Source of the DNA: Phocoena phocoena
Lineage: Eukaryota > Chordata > Mammalia > Artiodactyla > Phocoenidae
Assembly (NCBI RefSeq): GCF_963924675.1
Contig: NC_089238.1
Location: forward strand, 28,935,815 to 28,999,814
DNA length: 64,000 bases
Reading direction: 5' to 3'
Each line of letters starts with the position of its first letter. Positions within the stretch are counted from its first letter, which is position 1. The notes below the pieces were generated by a model, which saw nothing but the letters and a program-made list of their open reading frames with translations, was not told the DNA's origin and made no database searches. This document shows, in pieces, positions 11,641 through 22,987 of this stretch. A program made the position numbers and the translations under genes.

Positions 11641-11715
11641 GGGCATGCCAGTAGCCACTGCACTGTGCCAATAAATATCTGAGCTTGTGGTTTTTGCCTT
11701 AGGTAAACTGTAGAG
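11641..11715 (+). promoter_or_regulatory. Conserved intron segment orthologous to human rs8050136
   Basis: The stretch caataaatatctgag followed by ttgtggtttttgccttaggt matches remembered flanks of human rs8050136. The variant position corresponds to 11673 and is A here. In human work this site was reported to alter binding of the homeobox factor CUX1 with effects on FTO and RPGRIP1L; that is literature knowledge. It lies 3.9 kb before the rs9939609 position, compared with about 4.25 kb in human. Confidence 0.78.
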
Positions 11716-13860
11716 GTGGAGTCAGGAAACGCTTAGAAGATATCTTTGATTTATACTAATGTGTAAATATCAGGAGCCAACCCTTGAGGGGTGGGACCTG
11801 AAAGTATTTGGACACTAGATTGGGCCTGACCATCACAGTGTGTGAAATTTTGCTCATACGTAGAATGTAGAATATAAAATCATAGGGCTAGAAAGTCTTA
11901 GAGACCATTTAATCTCATTCCTCCAGATCGATTAAGTGATTTGTCCAAGGTCAGTCAACTGGTGTGGTGGCAGAGGTCAGGGCATGAAACTCTCCGCCTA
12001 AATTCGTCCTCTACCCCCATCAAGAGGGTATCCTTCACCTCCTCTAAAACCAGTACCCTCCACTGTCTTCCGTGTGGTTTAACAACCTTTGAGACTAAAT
12101 GCAGCCATGTTAATGCTGAGTAACATCACTGTCTGAAATTGCCTTATTTATGAATGTCTATTCCCTCTCTCTTTCTCCTTCTGCCCCAAACATCAACCCC
12201 ACATGGACAGGAATCTTGTCTATCTTATTCAATTCAGTATCCTTAGAGCCTTATATGCATAGTAGATGTGTAATCAATTTTGGTTGGATGAATGAATAAG
12301 GAGTTTTCCTGGCAGTTCTTTTAATAATATCAGAAGAGTTGGGATTTCACCTCATTTTCATCAGTAATTTAGCAAACATCGATTGAACCTCCTGTATGTC
12401 AGACACTAACAGGCCCGGGAATGAATGAGATATGGTGCCTAGCTTCAAGAAGTTATAATCTAAATACAGAAATAACAAAGTCAAGAGCAGCAAGCCAAAT
12501 TTGGCCCGCAATATTTTTTTTTTCTGAATATAATTTGAATGCATGCTCCATTACTTCCTGTGTCTTTTACTCACCTGCCTGGCTTCTGATGGTATTTGAG
12601 TTCACGTTTTAGGTTCTATAGATCAGTAGTTTCTAAGTATGGTAGATCATCACTTTATCCCAGAAACAACACACACACAGAGGTACCCAGACCCTATCCC
12701 TTTGGGCTGGGGCCTTGGAAGCTGTACAGAAAAATAGTAACTCCGTAGGCAGTTGAAATGAGCAGCCAGTCTAGTTAGATACCTCTGCTTTACAGGTAAA
12801 TGTGAGTACTTGTCTTAGAACCCGGACCTGATGTTCTACATTAATCACATTTCCTCTTCCTCAAAGATTTGTATGTTCTTTTCAGTACATGCTTGTGTTC
12901 TAGGGGCCTCTGGAACAGTCAGATCGTGTGTTTGCTGTCTGAACACTTACACTCTGAAAACTCCTTGAAGTCATGTAGACAAATGAATGTAGACATCAAA
13001 CAAATAATCCCTGAACTGGTAATAGCCCCATTTGACTCTCCTTGTGTCTTTTCACGTATGGGGGTTATCTCTTTGACTAGATGCCAGCATATAAATTGAG
13101 CGGCGTTGGTTACATGGAGATGTTCAAGAGTAAATCCTTTTTTTGTGGAACAAGGGAGTTGCATTTGTGGTTTTCCAGGATTCCTCTTCCTTGACTTGGC
13201 AGTCCTATCTCAGCAGATCTGAAAATAGGTGAGCTGTCAAGGTGTTGGCAGTGATAGGCTCCTCTGGGTGGGACCCAGGGCATCCTACCAGCCAAAAGGA
13301 GAGGAAGCTTAAATGATTTCACATTTGGGCTTTACTTATTATAATTGCTGGAAGTGGTAAATTGGGTGTGACAAATCTAACAGGTAATTGCCAAGGGGGT
13401 TTCATTACCAGCCATGGAGTAGATAAATGATTTTCCTTATGTTAAAAAGCAAAATCAAACTAAAGAAAGAAAAATTAGACTATATTTGGAGTTAGAATTC
13501 AGAAATTGTAGATACGTGCACGCATATCAAAACTGTTTCAAAACTGTTAACTTAGTTCGCTTCTCTCTGTCAGGGTGGGGTGGCGCAGAGAAGTGAAGAG
13601 AGGGTGTGATTGATGAGAAACTGTAAAAGAGGGTAGGATTGGTAAGCAAAGTTTCTTCTTGTAGGATTGGTACATATTAAGTAGCCTTTGGACAACACTC
13701 AGCTCTAAACACCTGTGTTAGAGCTAAGATTTTTTGATATTATCATCGTCTGTGTTTTACTTTTGTGTATATATGACCAGTCTCAATAGATTTCATTCAT
13801 TGGTAACTTGATTGGCTTAATGAAAATATTTTTAAAAGGCATAGTAAAGCACAGCAGTAC
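11716..13860. other. Intron 1, largely non-repetitive block
   Basis: A MIR-like fragment lies near 11880-12000 (agtgatttgtccaaggtcag), an L2 tail near 12200-12300, and a piece of an old LINE-derived repeat near 12350-12480. The rest is unassigned. Confidence 0.45.
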
Positions 13861-13879
13861 GACTTGAGGATCACATGAC

Positions 13880-14040
13880 TGCAATGTTTCATTCATTCAA
13901 TAAATATTTGTTGAGTGCCCACCTTGTACTGGGTATGCCGTGATAAACGAGGCAGGATGGCAGCATATAAGGAAAGGGATTTTTGCCTCATTGGTTTAAC
14001 TTGTAACCTAGCCTTGCACAAAATAGACACAAAATAATTA
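13880..14040 (+). mobile_element. Ancient LINE-type repeat, left part
   Basis: The text caataaatatttgttgagtg begins a widespread mammalian repeat whose continuation (ttcatggagcttacagtcta) resumes right after the Tigger insertion. The family was not assigned. Confidence 0.6.
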
Positions 14041-14527
14041 CAGAGGGTCCCCAACTTACGGTGGTTCAACGTATGTTTTTTTGACTTGACGATGGTGTGA
14101 AAGCCATACACATTCAGTAGAAACTATACTTCGAAGTTTGAACTTGGATCTTTTCCCAGGTTAGCCACGATCCTCTCTTGGCTACAATCCTCTCTTGTGA
14201 TGCTGGGCCGCTTGCAGTCAGCCACGCAATCACGAGGGTAAATAACCGATACACTGACAACCATCCTGTACCCAGACAGCCATTCTGTTTTTCACTTTCA
14301 GTAAATATTCAATAAATGACATGGGAAATTCAACACTATCATAAAACAGGCTTTGTGTTAGATGATTTTGCTCAACTGTAGGCTAATGTGTTTTCTGACA
14401 CATTTAAGATGGGCTAAGCTATGACGTTTGGTAGGTTAGGTGTATTAAATGCGTTTTTGACCTGATGTTTTCAACTTAACAATGGCTTTATCGGGATATA
14501 CTCCCATCATAAGTTGAGGAAGATCTG
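14041..14527 (+). mobile_element. Tigger-related DNA transposon, non-autonomous
   Basis: The left end cagagggtccccaacttacg and the reverse complement of the right end (cagatcttcctcaacttatg) form imperfect terminal inverted repeats. TA precedes the left end (14039-14040). The internal wording ggttaggtgtattaaatgcg is shared with other mammalian copies. No transposase frame is preserved. It interrupts the ancient repeat on both sides. Confidence 0.85.
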
Positions 14528-15115
14528 TCCTGAATGAAGGAAGAAAGGAAGATAGACTTGATCTCTGCTTTCATGGAGCTTACAGTCTAGTGGGAGAGAC
14601 AGACAAAAAGTAAGCACAAATAAATAAACAGAATATATGATAGATAGTGCCTGGAGTGAGGACGCTGTTTTCGATAGGCTGGCCAGGAGTGGGCTGGTTT
14701 GGGAAGAGACCCATGAGAGAGAGACAGTCTCGCAAAGCCGGGGAGGAGAAGTGTTTAAGGAACAGAAGGAAGACCTGATGACTGGTGAATAGTGAACGAG
14801 GGGAGGCTTGCGATGGCGTGGAAACATAGGCAGGGGCTGTATCGCGATAAGCGGTTTGGATTTTTTTCTGTGTGTACTGGGAGCCCATGAAGAAGGTAGA
14901 AGATTTTAAGCAAGGGAATGATCTGATCTGATCTATTTTTTTAAAAGAGGTTGCTCTGAGTGCTGTGGAGAATAGACCATAGGCAGGGAACCAGAGGAAG
15001 ACCAGGAGGAGGCCCTTGGAGCGTGGTCGGCGAGAGATGGTGGTGGTGCCTTGCCCCAGGGGCGTAACAGTGGAAATGGAGAGAAGTGGGTGGATTTGGA
15101 ATGTATTTTTGCAAT
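14528..15115 (+). mobile_element. Ancient LINE-type repeat, right part
   Basis: The order is: ctgctttcatggagcttaca, gtgggagagacagacaaaaa, gagcccatgaagaaggtaga, aagcaagggaatgatctgat, gaatagaccataggcaggga. The same order recurs around 19440-20390, 45530-46080 and 60160-61590, showing a dispersed family. I cannot name it with certainty. Confidence 0.65.
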
Positions 15116-15574
15116 AGAGAAAATTGGTCAGCGGTCTCAGAGAGTTGCATGAGAAAGTTGGCACACACAGAGACACACATTCCTTTTCATGATGAACATT
15201 CTTTAAAAAGCATTTGTTGGATTATGGGATTATTATTGCCATTAAATGAGAAAACGACTGTTTTTGAAGTATGGAGAGCCCTAGGAGAGGAGAAAGCGAG
15301 CCGTGTGTGTTGCTCAGGGTGGTACACAGCTATGGTTCTGCGGGTCCAGGCATTTTTGACAGCGTGGATTCAAGGAAGAAGGGCAACACACACTGTGTAT
15401 CTTTTGGCAGATCAGAGCATAATGAAAATAAAATCAGAAAATTCAACTCTGGTTCTTGAAGGAAATAGGATTCAGAAGAGATTATCTCAAATCAAGTTTA
15501 TGAGATAATGTGCTCTCTTATAAACACAGACATCGGTGATGCATTTGGAATGTCTGATTTATTCCTCTGGATTC
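15116..15574. other. Intron 1, non-repetitive
   Basis: No repeat was recognised. A 140-codon open frame at 15086-15508 (+) overlaps the repeat boundary and resembles no known protein, so I do not call it. Confidence 0.5.
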
Positions 15575-15670
15575 TTTTTGACTGCTGTGAATTCAGTGAT
15601 CCACTTGGATAGTCTCTGTTACTGTGAAGTTTTAATAGGTAACAGTCAGAAACGGAGGGGGAGAACATAA
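15575..15670 (+). promoter_or_regulatory. Conserved intron segment orthologous to human rs9939609
   Basis: The sequence gactgctgtgaatt, one changed base, then a at 15595, gtgat and later cttggatagtctctgtta matches the flanks of human rs9939609 as I remember them; the next stretch (aggtaacagtcagaaa) also matches. The base at the variant position is A, the human BMI-raising allele. The site lies about 25.0 kb before exon 2, versus roughly 24 kb in human, which supports orthology. No repeat is recognised here. Whether the base has any function in cetaceans is unknown. Confidence 0.8.
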
Positions 15671-18180
15671 AAGCAAACTGAAATGCTAATAGCTGGTACT
15701 CTGAAACCATTAACTTGAAGCCGGTTCTTCCTGACCTAATGTTGGAACATAAGGTGGCAGAGAGGCTGAGTGTAACTGGTGCACTGGTTCTTTAGAAACA
15801 TCATCCTCGTAAGAATCACGCACCTTCAGTTTCCAGGGCAGCAGCCTTTGCTTTACAACTTGCATGTCTTTGTGGAAAAGCTTGAAATTCACACCGTCAC
15901 CTTATGGATCAATGGTAAAGGTGAAAACAGCCCTAATGTTGTTGGAAGAGGCAAAGCAAGGCAAGGGGTTCCTCTTAATGGAAGATGCAACCAGTATTTG
16001 CTAGCTAATTTTGATTTTGGTGGTCATAAAAATCACCCCAGAAGCAATCCCAGATAGAGCTCATCTACTACCACACATTTTACAGATAGGGAAACTAAGG
16101 GTTTGCCTGACATTAAACATTAAGTATACATGTACCTGTTGGCCCAAGGAAAATAGAGCAAGTAGAATTTTAAAAACAAAATTAACTTTCTTTTGTGTTA
16201 GATTTCATGCAAACCTCATCGTTCATTTCAGGCTGACTCATATAGTTTCAGCAGATTAAATTTGAGACCTAATGTTGAACAGAAAGGGGAATGACATTGA
16301 TAAAAATGGATGAGATTAATGCTGTGTTGGCAGGTGACATTTTTTTCCTAAGCTTTTGAGTTTTTCTTCTTCCCCCTCTTTTAGTTCATCTGCAAGTCTG
16401 GCATATTGACTAATCATATAAACATCTTTCATCTTAAGTCTAAGTCTGTATAGTGTGTCCCTAGCAGACTAGGTGAGTCAAGTGAAATTATAGTTCAGTC
16501 AAGCCAAAAAATAAAATATCAGAGAGAAGACAGTTGAGTCTGGACTGCATAGTTGAGTGATGAAGGTTCAGACCAGTCAAGGACACTGAATTATTCATCG
16601 TTGCTGGTTTATGACAGAGCAAATCCAGATATGTGTTACGCTGATTCCGTGTGATTGGGTAATTCTAGGGCTGGCCCCTCTGCTTCCTGTCCCACTTGAG
16701 TCTCCTTGCTTCCCTTAACCATAAATTGTGGGTATTTGGAAATGCCATGCTTTTGTTGAGAGTTAGCAGGATTGGCGTGAAGATCAACAAGAAGCAAAGT
16801 GGGTCACGTTTCCTTCCCTCAAGTGATGTTCTGTCAACATTTATAGAATATATGCCCCGAATTAGAGTCAACTGTACAGATTCCTGAGTTTAGGAAATTA
16901 TAGTCTGATGGGTCTTCTCCAAATTTAAACCTTAACTAAAGTTTGTAAATTCTTCGTGTTTCATCTTTGCTCTTTCTTTACTCTCGACCTCCTTTTACCT
17001 CTTGGGCTACGTGCTGTTCTGCTTTTGATACAAATTTGACCTTATTCTCGTTCACCCTCTATCTCCATTTCCCTGTCTTCCTGGAAAATACTTGGTACTG
17101 GATGCTTCTTCAGTCTCACGGGGGCAGTTACCTCCCGGGGAGTAGGGAGAGCTCAGGCATGTGTCTCTTACTTGTTCGTACACTGTGCTCTCTCAGTCAG
17201 TGTGCAAATACATTGTATTTTCCTATTCAAGCCTATTGAGTAAGTAATAAGAACTAGGTGCTGGAATAAATTAACCACAAGCCAGATTTCATTTTGGAAA
17301 TGAAATATTTTGGTTTAAGACTGTATTACATTTGTAAAGCTGTAATATATTGCAGTGATGAAAGCATCTTAAAATCTGTTAGAGCTGTGCACTTTTAAAA
17401 TTGTTCATTGCTATTTGTTTTTTGTATGTGTGTGTATGCTTATTTACATACATACAAATATATGACTACATCTGTGCTCATTTGCATACTACATAAATAA
17501 AGATATTCTCTGAGCCAGGACTTTGTGTGCCAGCTTTAAGCCTGAATTGAATTTTACGGATGAGAGAGATAGCCTGAAAATGGAACCATTGGCATAACCT
17601 TGTGTGTAATCCTACTCGCAGGCAGAGCTGTAATGATCTGTAAAGTAAGCTCAAGATCTACAAAATGTTCAGGGAACACAGGCAGAAGCCTTCCCCCTAC
17701 TCTGCCCCATGAGCTAGGTTGTTCTCCAAAAGCAACAAGTACTACTTGTCTTTTCAGAGAGCCGTGATGAAGCCCTGAGACTCTTTGTGGTTTAGACTTC
17801 TTGTGAGTATGATTCCTCTGTACCCTCAGCCTAGAAAAACTTTACAGGCTCTTGGAATTTGATGAAAGTTTCCTAACTTTGAAGCTCGAGAAGGCTCTCA
17901 TTTCTGATTAAGCAATTGTTAACATTTTTTTTTTTCCTGGCCTAATTCCATGATGCGAAAAATCATATGTGGTTGCTCTATTTGGAGAACAGTATGTGGC
18001 CCCAGATGCTTAAGAGCATATCTAGTTTAGAAATCATGTCAACTGAAAATGTGTGTTTTTGGTCTCTTTTTCGCTAGCCTTTCTGAACTTTTTGCTTTCT
18101 TCAGATTCTCCATGTTCTTGTTTTATTTTATTTATTTTTTTGCTTTCTGACCTTCGCACGTACTTTTCATGGTATCTGGA
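15671..18180. other. Intron 1, non-repetitive block after the rs9939609 position
   Basis: About 2.5 kb with no confidently recognised repeat and moderate sequence complexity. It is the longest repeat-poor stretch next to a position conserved with human, and hence a reasonable place for conserved regulatory DNA. No specific site can be named. Confidence 0.45.
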
Positions 18181-18860
18181 ACACTTTAAAAAAATGGTGG
18201 TAAAATACACGTAACATGAAATTAACCATCTTAACCATTTTTAGGTGGACAGTTCAGTGGCATTAAGTACGTTAACATTGTTGTGCAACCATCACCACCT
18301 TCCATCTCCAGAACTTTTTCATCATCGCACACAGAAACTCTGTACCCATTAAATACTAACTCAATTCCCCCCTCTTCCCAGCCCCTGGAAATGACCATTC
18401 TATTTTCTGTCTCTGTGGGTTGAGACTCTTCCAGGTACCTCATATAAGCAGTTGTGTTTTTGAAATGGCTTATTTCACTTAGCATAATATTCCTCAGGGG
18501 TCATTCATGTGATAGTAGTATCAGAATTTCCTAACTTTTTAAGACAAATAATATTCTATTGTATGAATATATCACATTTTGTTTATCCATTCATCTATTG
18601 GTGGATACTTGGGTTGCCTCCGTCTTTTGGCTGTTGTGAATAATGCTGCTGTGAAAATTAGTGTCCAAATATCTCTTTGAAACCCACTTCTCAGTTCTTT
18701 TGGGTGTATACCCAGAAATGGAATTGCTGGATAATATGGTTATTGAATTTTTAATCTTTTGAGGAACGGCCAGGCTGTTTTCCATCCCGACCTGCACCAT
18801 TTTACATTCCCACCAACAGCGTTTCTCTACACTCATGCCAACACTTGTTATTTATTTATT
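18181..18860 (-). mobile_element. Old L1 3' end
   Basis: The reverse-oriented L1 3' region reads ggtggtaaaatacacgtaac, ggcattaagtacgttaacat, ccatctccagaactttttca, ggtggatacttgggttgcct, ttgggtgtatacccagaaat. It is 5'-truncated. Confidence 0.85.
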
Positions 18861-19200
18861 TCTATTGGTAATAGCCCTTGTCACTGGGATGCTTTTGACC
18901 ACCTTTCCCTCTGCTTGGCTAACACCTACTGGTGTTTCGGTTCTCAGCTCAGATGTTACTTCTGGCAAGCCTTCCCCCAGAGCTCTGTATCCTATCTTTT
19001 AAATTAGGTGCTGTCGTCTTTGCATTCTGTATCATAGGACTTCCTGCATTTGATTATAGTTTGCTTGTTTAATTTTCTGATACTTCTACCATGTGTTGGG
19101 TTCCATGATGGCAGGAATATCTGTCTTGATAGATCTGACATGATCACTATTATCTCCTTGGGACCTGGCTCTCAGTAGAGGCAGTGGTTGGAATGTGCAT
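18861..19200 (+). mobile_element. L2-like relic
   Basis: Pyrimidine-rich text (gctcagatgttacttctggc, then gggttccatgatggcaggaa) fits a diverged L2 3' half. Confidence 0.45.
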
Positions 19201-19224
19201 CTTTAAGTTTAAATAAATATTTCC

Positions 19225-19420
19225 AGTGTACTGTGTTATGCAGCCCGGGTTTAGTAGATAAACATGTGAATTCAAATCCTGGCTTTGACTTTTACTAGCT
19301 TTGAAATCTTGAACCAGGTATTTTGTCTAAGTCTTGGTTTTCACTTCTTTAAAATGGGGGAAATGATATCTGCTTCATCCTTGTAAGACTTTTGTAGTGA
19401 TTGAAAGTTAGCATGCCTGT
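19225..19420 (+). mobile_element. MIR SINE, diverged
   Basis: The order gaattcaaatcctggctttg, acttttactagctttgaaat, then tttaaaatgggggaaatgat matches the MIR core. Confidence 0.65.
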
Positions 19421-19439
19421 TACAGTCAATAACCATGAA

Positions 19440-20390
19440 TGAAGTGAGTGAGAAGAAGCAGGGGAACAGAACTCCACCATTTTCAGTCTGGCTGGCGCTG
19501 ACATTAAGATGAAAAACAGGAGAAACAGACTTCAGGAAGTTAGGAAAGGAAAGCGTTGACTTTGATTGTGAGCTTATGGAATCTTGGGTGCTGGTGGGGA
19601 CTTTCACGTTGTAATATCCTGGAGACAATTTGATGTAGGTTTGGGTTAGAGATGAGATGTTGAGTGTTACCTGTAATGAACTCATTTTAAGAAGATGGGA
19701 TTGCCTAAAGGAAGAATGTTTTGTTGAGGGGGAAGAAGGAGAAGAGTAGGGTATGTCTGCTACTCAGAGCAGAGGAAGAAAGACCTGAAACAGAGACTGA
19801 GAAGGAGGGAGGCTAGGCTAGAGGAATAAAAGGGAGGAGATTTTATAGAAACCAAGGGAAAAGAGGATTTTGAGAAAGGAATGCATGTACCTAACGGTGC
19901 CCAATGCTTCCCAAATGACTGAGAGGATGAGGCTGCATTTTAGCCAGAGGAGTTGGTCACTGATCTTGGGAAGAATCGTTTTAGTAGAATGACAGTGGTA
20001 GAAGCTAGGTCATAATGGGCATTAGGGCAAAATGAGATAGTGAGAACTTGGGTCATTTATCTTAGATGGTTCTTCAGGAAGTTTGGCAGGGCAAAAAAGA
20101 ACGCATTGGGATGGTAGCTGGGGTGGGAAGTGGGAAAAGCCAAGGAAGGGTTTAATTAATTAATTAGCTAATTAATTAACAATTTCTTAGGGTGGCAGGA
20201 TTGTTTTTTTTTTTTAAGTCTGAGATAATGTAAGCACAAAGGATGAAGAGAAGACACCTGTGGAGAGGAAGAGGTAGCTTGAGGATATAAAATAGAACTG
20301 TGAAGACAGGCACATGACCCCAGGGAAAGCAGGAAGGAATGGAACCATGAGACAGGCAAAATTGTTGGCCTTTTTAGTCTATTTTTAAAC
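19440..20390 (+). mobile_element. Ancient LINE-type repeat, diverged
   Basis: Purine-rich text (tagaatgacagtggtagaag, tgagaggatgaggctgcatt) resembles the family at 14528-15115 but is much more degraded; the boundaries are uncertain. Confidence 0.35.
20155..20180. repeat. AT-rich palindrome
   Basis: A self-complementary AATT-type run of about 24 bases is centred on agct at about 20167-20170. It is probably simple-sequence expansion. Confidence 0.7.
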
Positions 20391-20479
20391 TTTTATTAAC
20401 ATGTAAAATTAAATAAAATGTATCAAACACATATAGTGTTTATTTTCTACAAGGAATTGCACACACACTTGTTTCTTTA

Positions 20480-20690
20480 CAAATAATAACCCATTTAATT
20501 TAATCTTCATAACAACCTTGTGAGGTAGGTACGATTACTATATCTGTTTTATAGATGGGGAAACTGAGGCACAGAGAGGTTAAGCAACTTAAGGTCACAC
20601 AGCTAGTAATTGGCAGGGTCAAGATTTGAACCAATACGGTTTAGAGCTTGTGCTCTTAACCATTATTTTAGGCTGTGTCTCCCACTTTTT
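20480..20690 (-). mobile_element. MIR SINE
   Basis: Strong reverse-complement MIR core: ggggaaactgaggcacagag, gttaagcaacttaaggtcac, acagctagtaattggcaggg. Confidence 0.92.
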
Positions 20691-21764
20691 TTGTCTTGTG
20701 TTTGGAGAGTACTTAAAGAAGTATCTTTATGTCTGAAGTTAAAATCTGAATAACTAAGTGGGAAGACTGGTCCTCTGCTTATTATATGTCAAATTGGAGT
20801 TTTATATATATTTTACAGCACAGTAAAATTAACACATGGGTTGGTTGGGTTAGGTTGCAAGCTTTAGTGTATTTGCAAAAGAATAACTTTATTAGAATTA
20901 TTATTTACTTTTTATCAAGACAAGCCAGCAGTGGTAATTTCTCCTTAGTGATATAATCGGAAAAGGAAATTTGTGAACATAAAATGCACATATTGAAATA
21001 AGATTAAATGCATACTGATGAAGTTACACCGTTTTGCTCAATACCTCAATCAAGAAATTTTGATAATAAAGAGTGTGTATTGACTCTCCGGAATCCTGGG
21101 AATGGATAAATGAAAGCAAAAAGAAATACCTACTTTGTATTATAGACCCATAAAATAGTTATTAAATAACTTATTCTTTTAGGTATTTTTTCCTTTACCT
21201 TTTCATCACTGCTAGGCAAAACTAATAGTTTCTATAGCTGTGTCAGCAGCTAAGGGATTTCTATTGTTGTTGTTGTTAAAGTAATATATCATGTCTTGTA
21301 TAATTCAGTTGTGCCTGCACAAGGGGAAGTGTTTAATGTTTGTTTATGCAGCAGTTGCTGTGGAAACCACAGAGGTCCAGAGAGGGACAGTGGAGAGCTA
21401 AGGATAATTAAATGGACAGTCACTGAGGTCACTTACTGATGTCTTTACTGCAGCACCATGTACATTCTGCTTTCCCATGGCAGGTTGTTCGATCATGGTT
21501 TAATAGTTAAAGCTTTGTAAAATTACAAAGAAGTCAGAAATCCTACTGGCCTCAAGTGTTATTATTTACAGTTGGACTGCTAGCAGGAAAGTGCTTAGTT
21601 TGATCAGACCGATGCTAAGCTGGGTAAGACACGTGGTGAAATCTCAGAGCTCTGTCCTCTGACCTGGGAGTAGACTACTAAGGTATCAAATTTCCAGGTG
21701 GAAAGTTCCCTGAAGATTGAAACATGATTGAGAGAATTTGACTTTTTCAACTAAACAGGTGTGG

Positions 21765-21791
21765 CCAAGAGGAGAGTTTTTCTCCTCTTGG
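21765..21791. repeat. Inverted repeat, 11-bp arms, 5-nt loop
   Basis: The left arm ccaagaggaga (21765-21775) and right arm tctcctcttgg (21781-21791) are perfectly complementary around gtttt. Confidence 0.95.
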
Positions 21792-22567
21792 AAATGTAAG
21801 GGGTCCATTATTAGGTCCTTGGAGCTAGAATGAAGGTACAATGTCAGTGAAAGAGTTTTAATTAATCTGTTATCTCTCTTATGGTTTGGAATGGTATTGC
21901 CCTTGCTCTTGTATTCACTTAAAAAATTATGGGCAGTACTTGGACTGTGGAGAAGAATCTTGGGTAAGTGATTATCTCTGTTTTCAGTAGAATATGTGGA
22001 GGTGGCTCAAGGAAATTTTAGTTTATAAGGCAGCTGCTCCAAATGAAGTCCAAAGACGTTAGAATTCTTCTAAGTCAGTAACCCCGAGTGAAGAACCCAA
22101 CCTTTTGTTAAAGGTACTTATTGCTTTGATATTAATATTATATTCTTCACATGTGTAAACTGCCCTTCCCCCAAAGTTCCAGTCCATTCCCCAATCAATT
22201 CCCGACGCTTTATTTCTTTTTAGATCCTGTTTAGCTGCTTTTGATCATAGAAATTTTTCTTTTCAGGAAACTTTCTTCCCTTTTGAAACTTGGTCTACAT
22301 TCTTAAAATTGATGATTGTAGGCGGGAACTTAAGATCAAGTTGGTGAGGTAAATAGGTCTTGATATTCAAATTATTATCTGAAGAGCTAAAGTATATATT
22401 TTTATACCTGTGGTCTTACTTATTTAAAAAAAATTTTGCCTCAAAGAGTAATTTATGAGATCAAGGAATGCTAACTTGGTGGAATACTTGGGAAAGTATG
22501 AGGTGTAGGGAAAGGTGCTGTCTTAGGGAGGACATTTAAAAAGTGCTGAAAAATGTAGTTTTATAGC

Positions 22568-22603
22568 TTGATGCAAGAGAGGTGAACTCCTCTCTTGCAT
22601 CAA
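22568..22603. repeat. Inverted repeat, 15-bp arms, 6-nt loop
   Basis: The left arm ttgatgcaagagagg (22568-22582) and right arm cctctcttgcatcaa (22589-22603) are perfectly complementary around tgaact. No known transposon end is recognised. Confidence 0.95.
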
Positions 22604-22768
22604 TTTGTTAGAAAGGTGCTCATAATGCAAGAATGAAGGAGAAATGAATTCTAACTAATCAACTTGCATAAGACCCAGATTCATTGTCTTTACATGGACA
22701 CAAGTGTAGGTTCTTAGAGTTAGAACAGCAAAAAACACAAACACACACACACACAAAAGACAAAAGAC

Positions 22769-22987
22769 GGGCTTCCCTGGTGGCGCAGTGGTTGAGAGTC
22801 CGCCTGCCGATGCAGGGGACAAGGGTTCGTGCCCCGGTCCGGGAAGATCCCACATGCCGCGGAGCGGCTGGGCCCGTGAGCCATGGCCGCTGAGCCTGCG
22901 CATCCGGAGCCTGTGCTCCGCAACAGGAGAGGCCACAGCAGTGAGAGGCCCGCGTACCGCAAAAAAAAAAAAAAAAAAAAAAAAAAA
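22769..22987 (+). mobile_element. Short CHR-type SINE
   Basis: A full-length short-form copy runs from gggcttccctggtggcgcag to a long poly-A tail. The RNA polymerase III box B region reads gggttcgtgccccggtccgg. Flanking copies of agacaaaagac mark the target-site duplication. Confidence 0.95.

Larger units (their letters stand above)
20691..22768. other. Intron 1, non-repetitive block with two hairpins
   Basis: No interspersed repeat was recognised over about 2 kb. Two perfect inverted repeats lie at 21765-21791 and 22568-22603, and a short CA run at about 22735-22757. Confidence 0.5.

Noticed and set aside
14580..15176. 198-codon frame on the minus strand
   Set aside because: It lies in an old purine-rich interspersed repeat; the antisense of such sequence gives long Ser/Pro/Leu-rich frames. 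No domain was recognised.
22769..22987. tRNA-like promoter (box B) suggesting a tRNA gene
   Set aside because: It is the tRNA-derived head of a SINE with no complete cloverleaf; I call no tRNA gene in the window.
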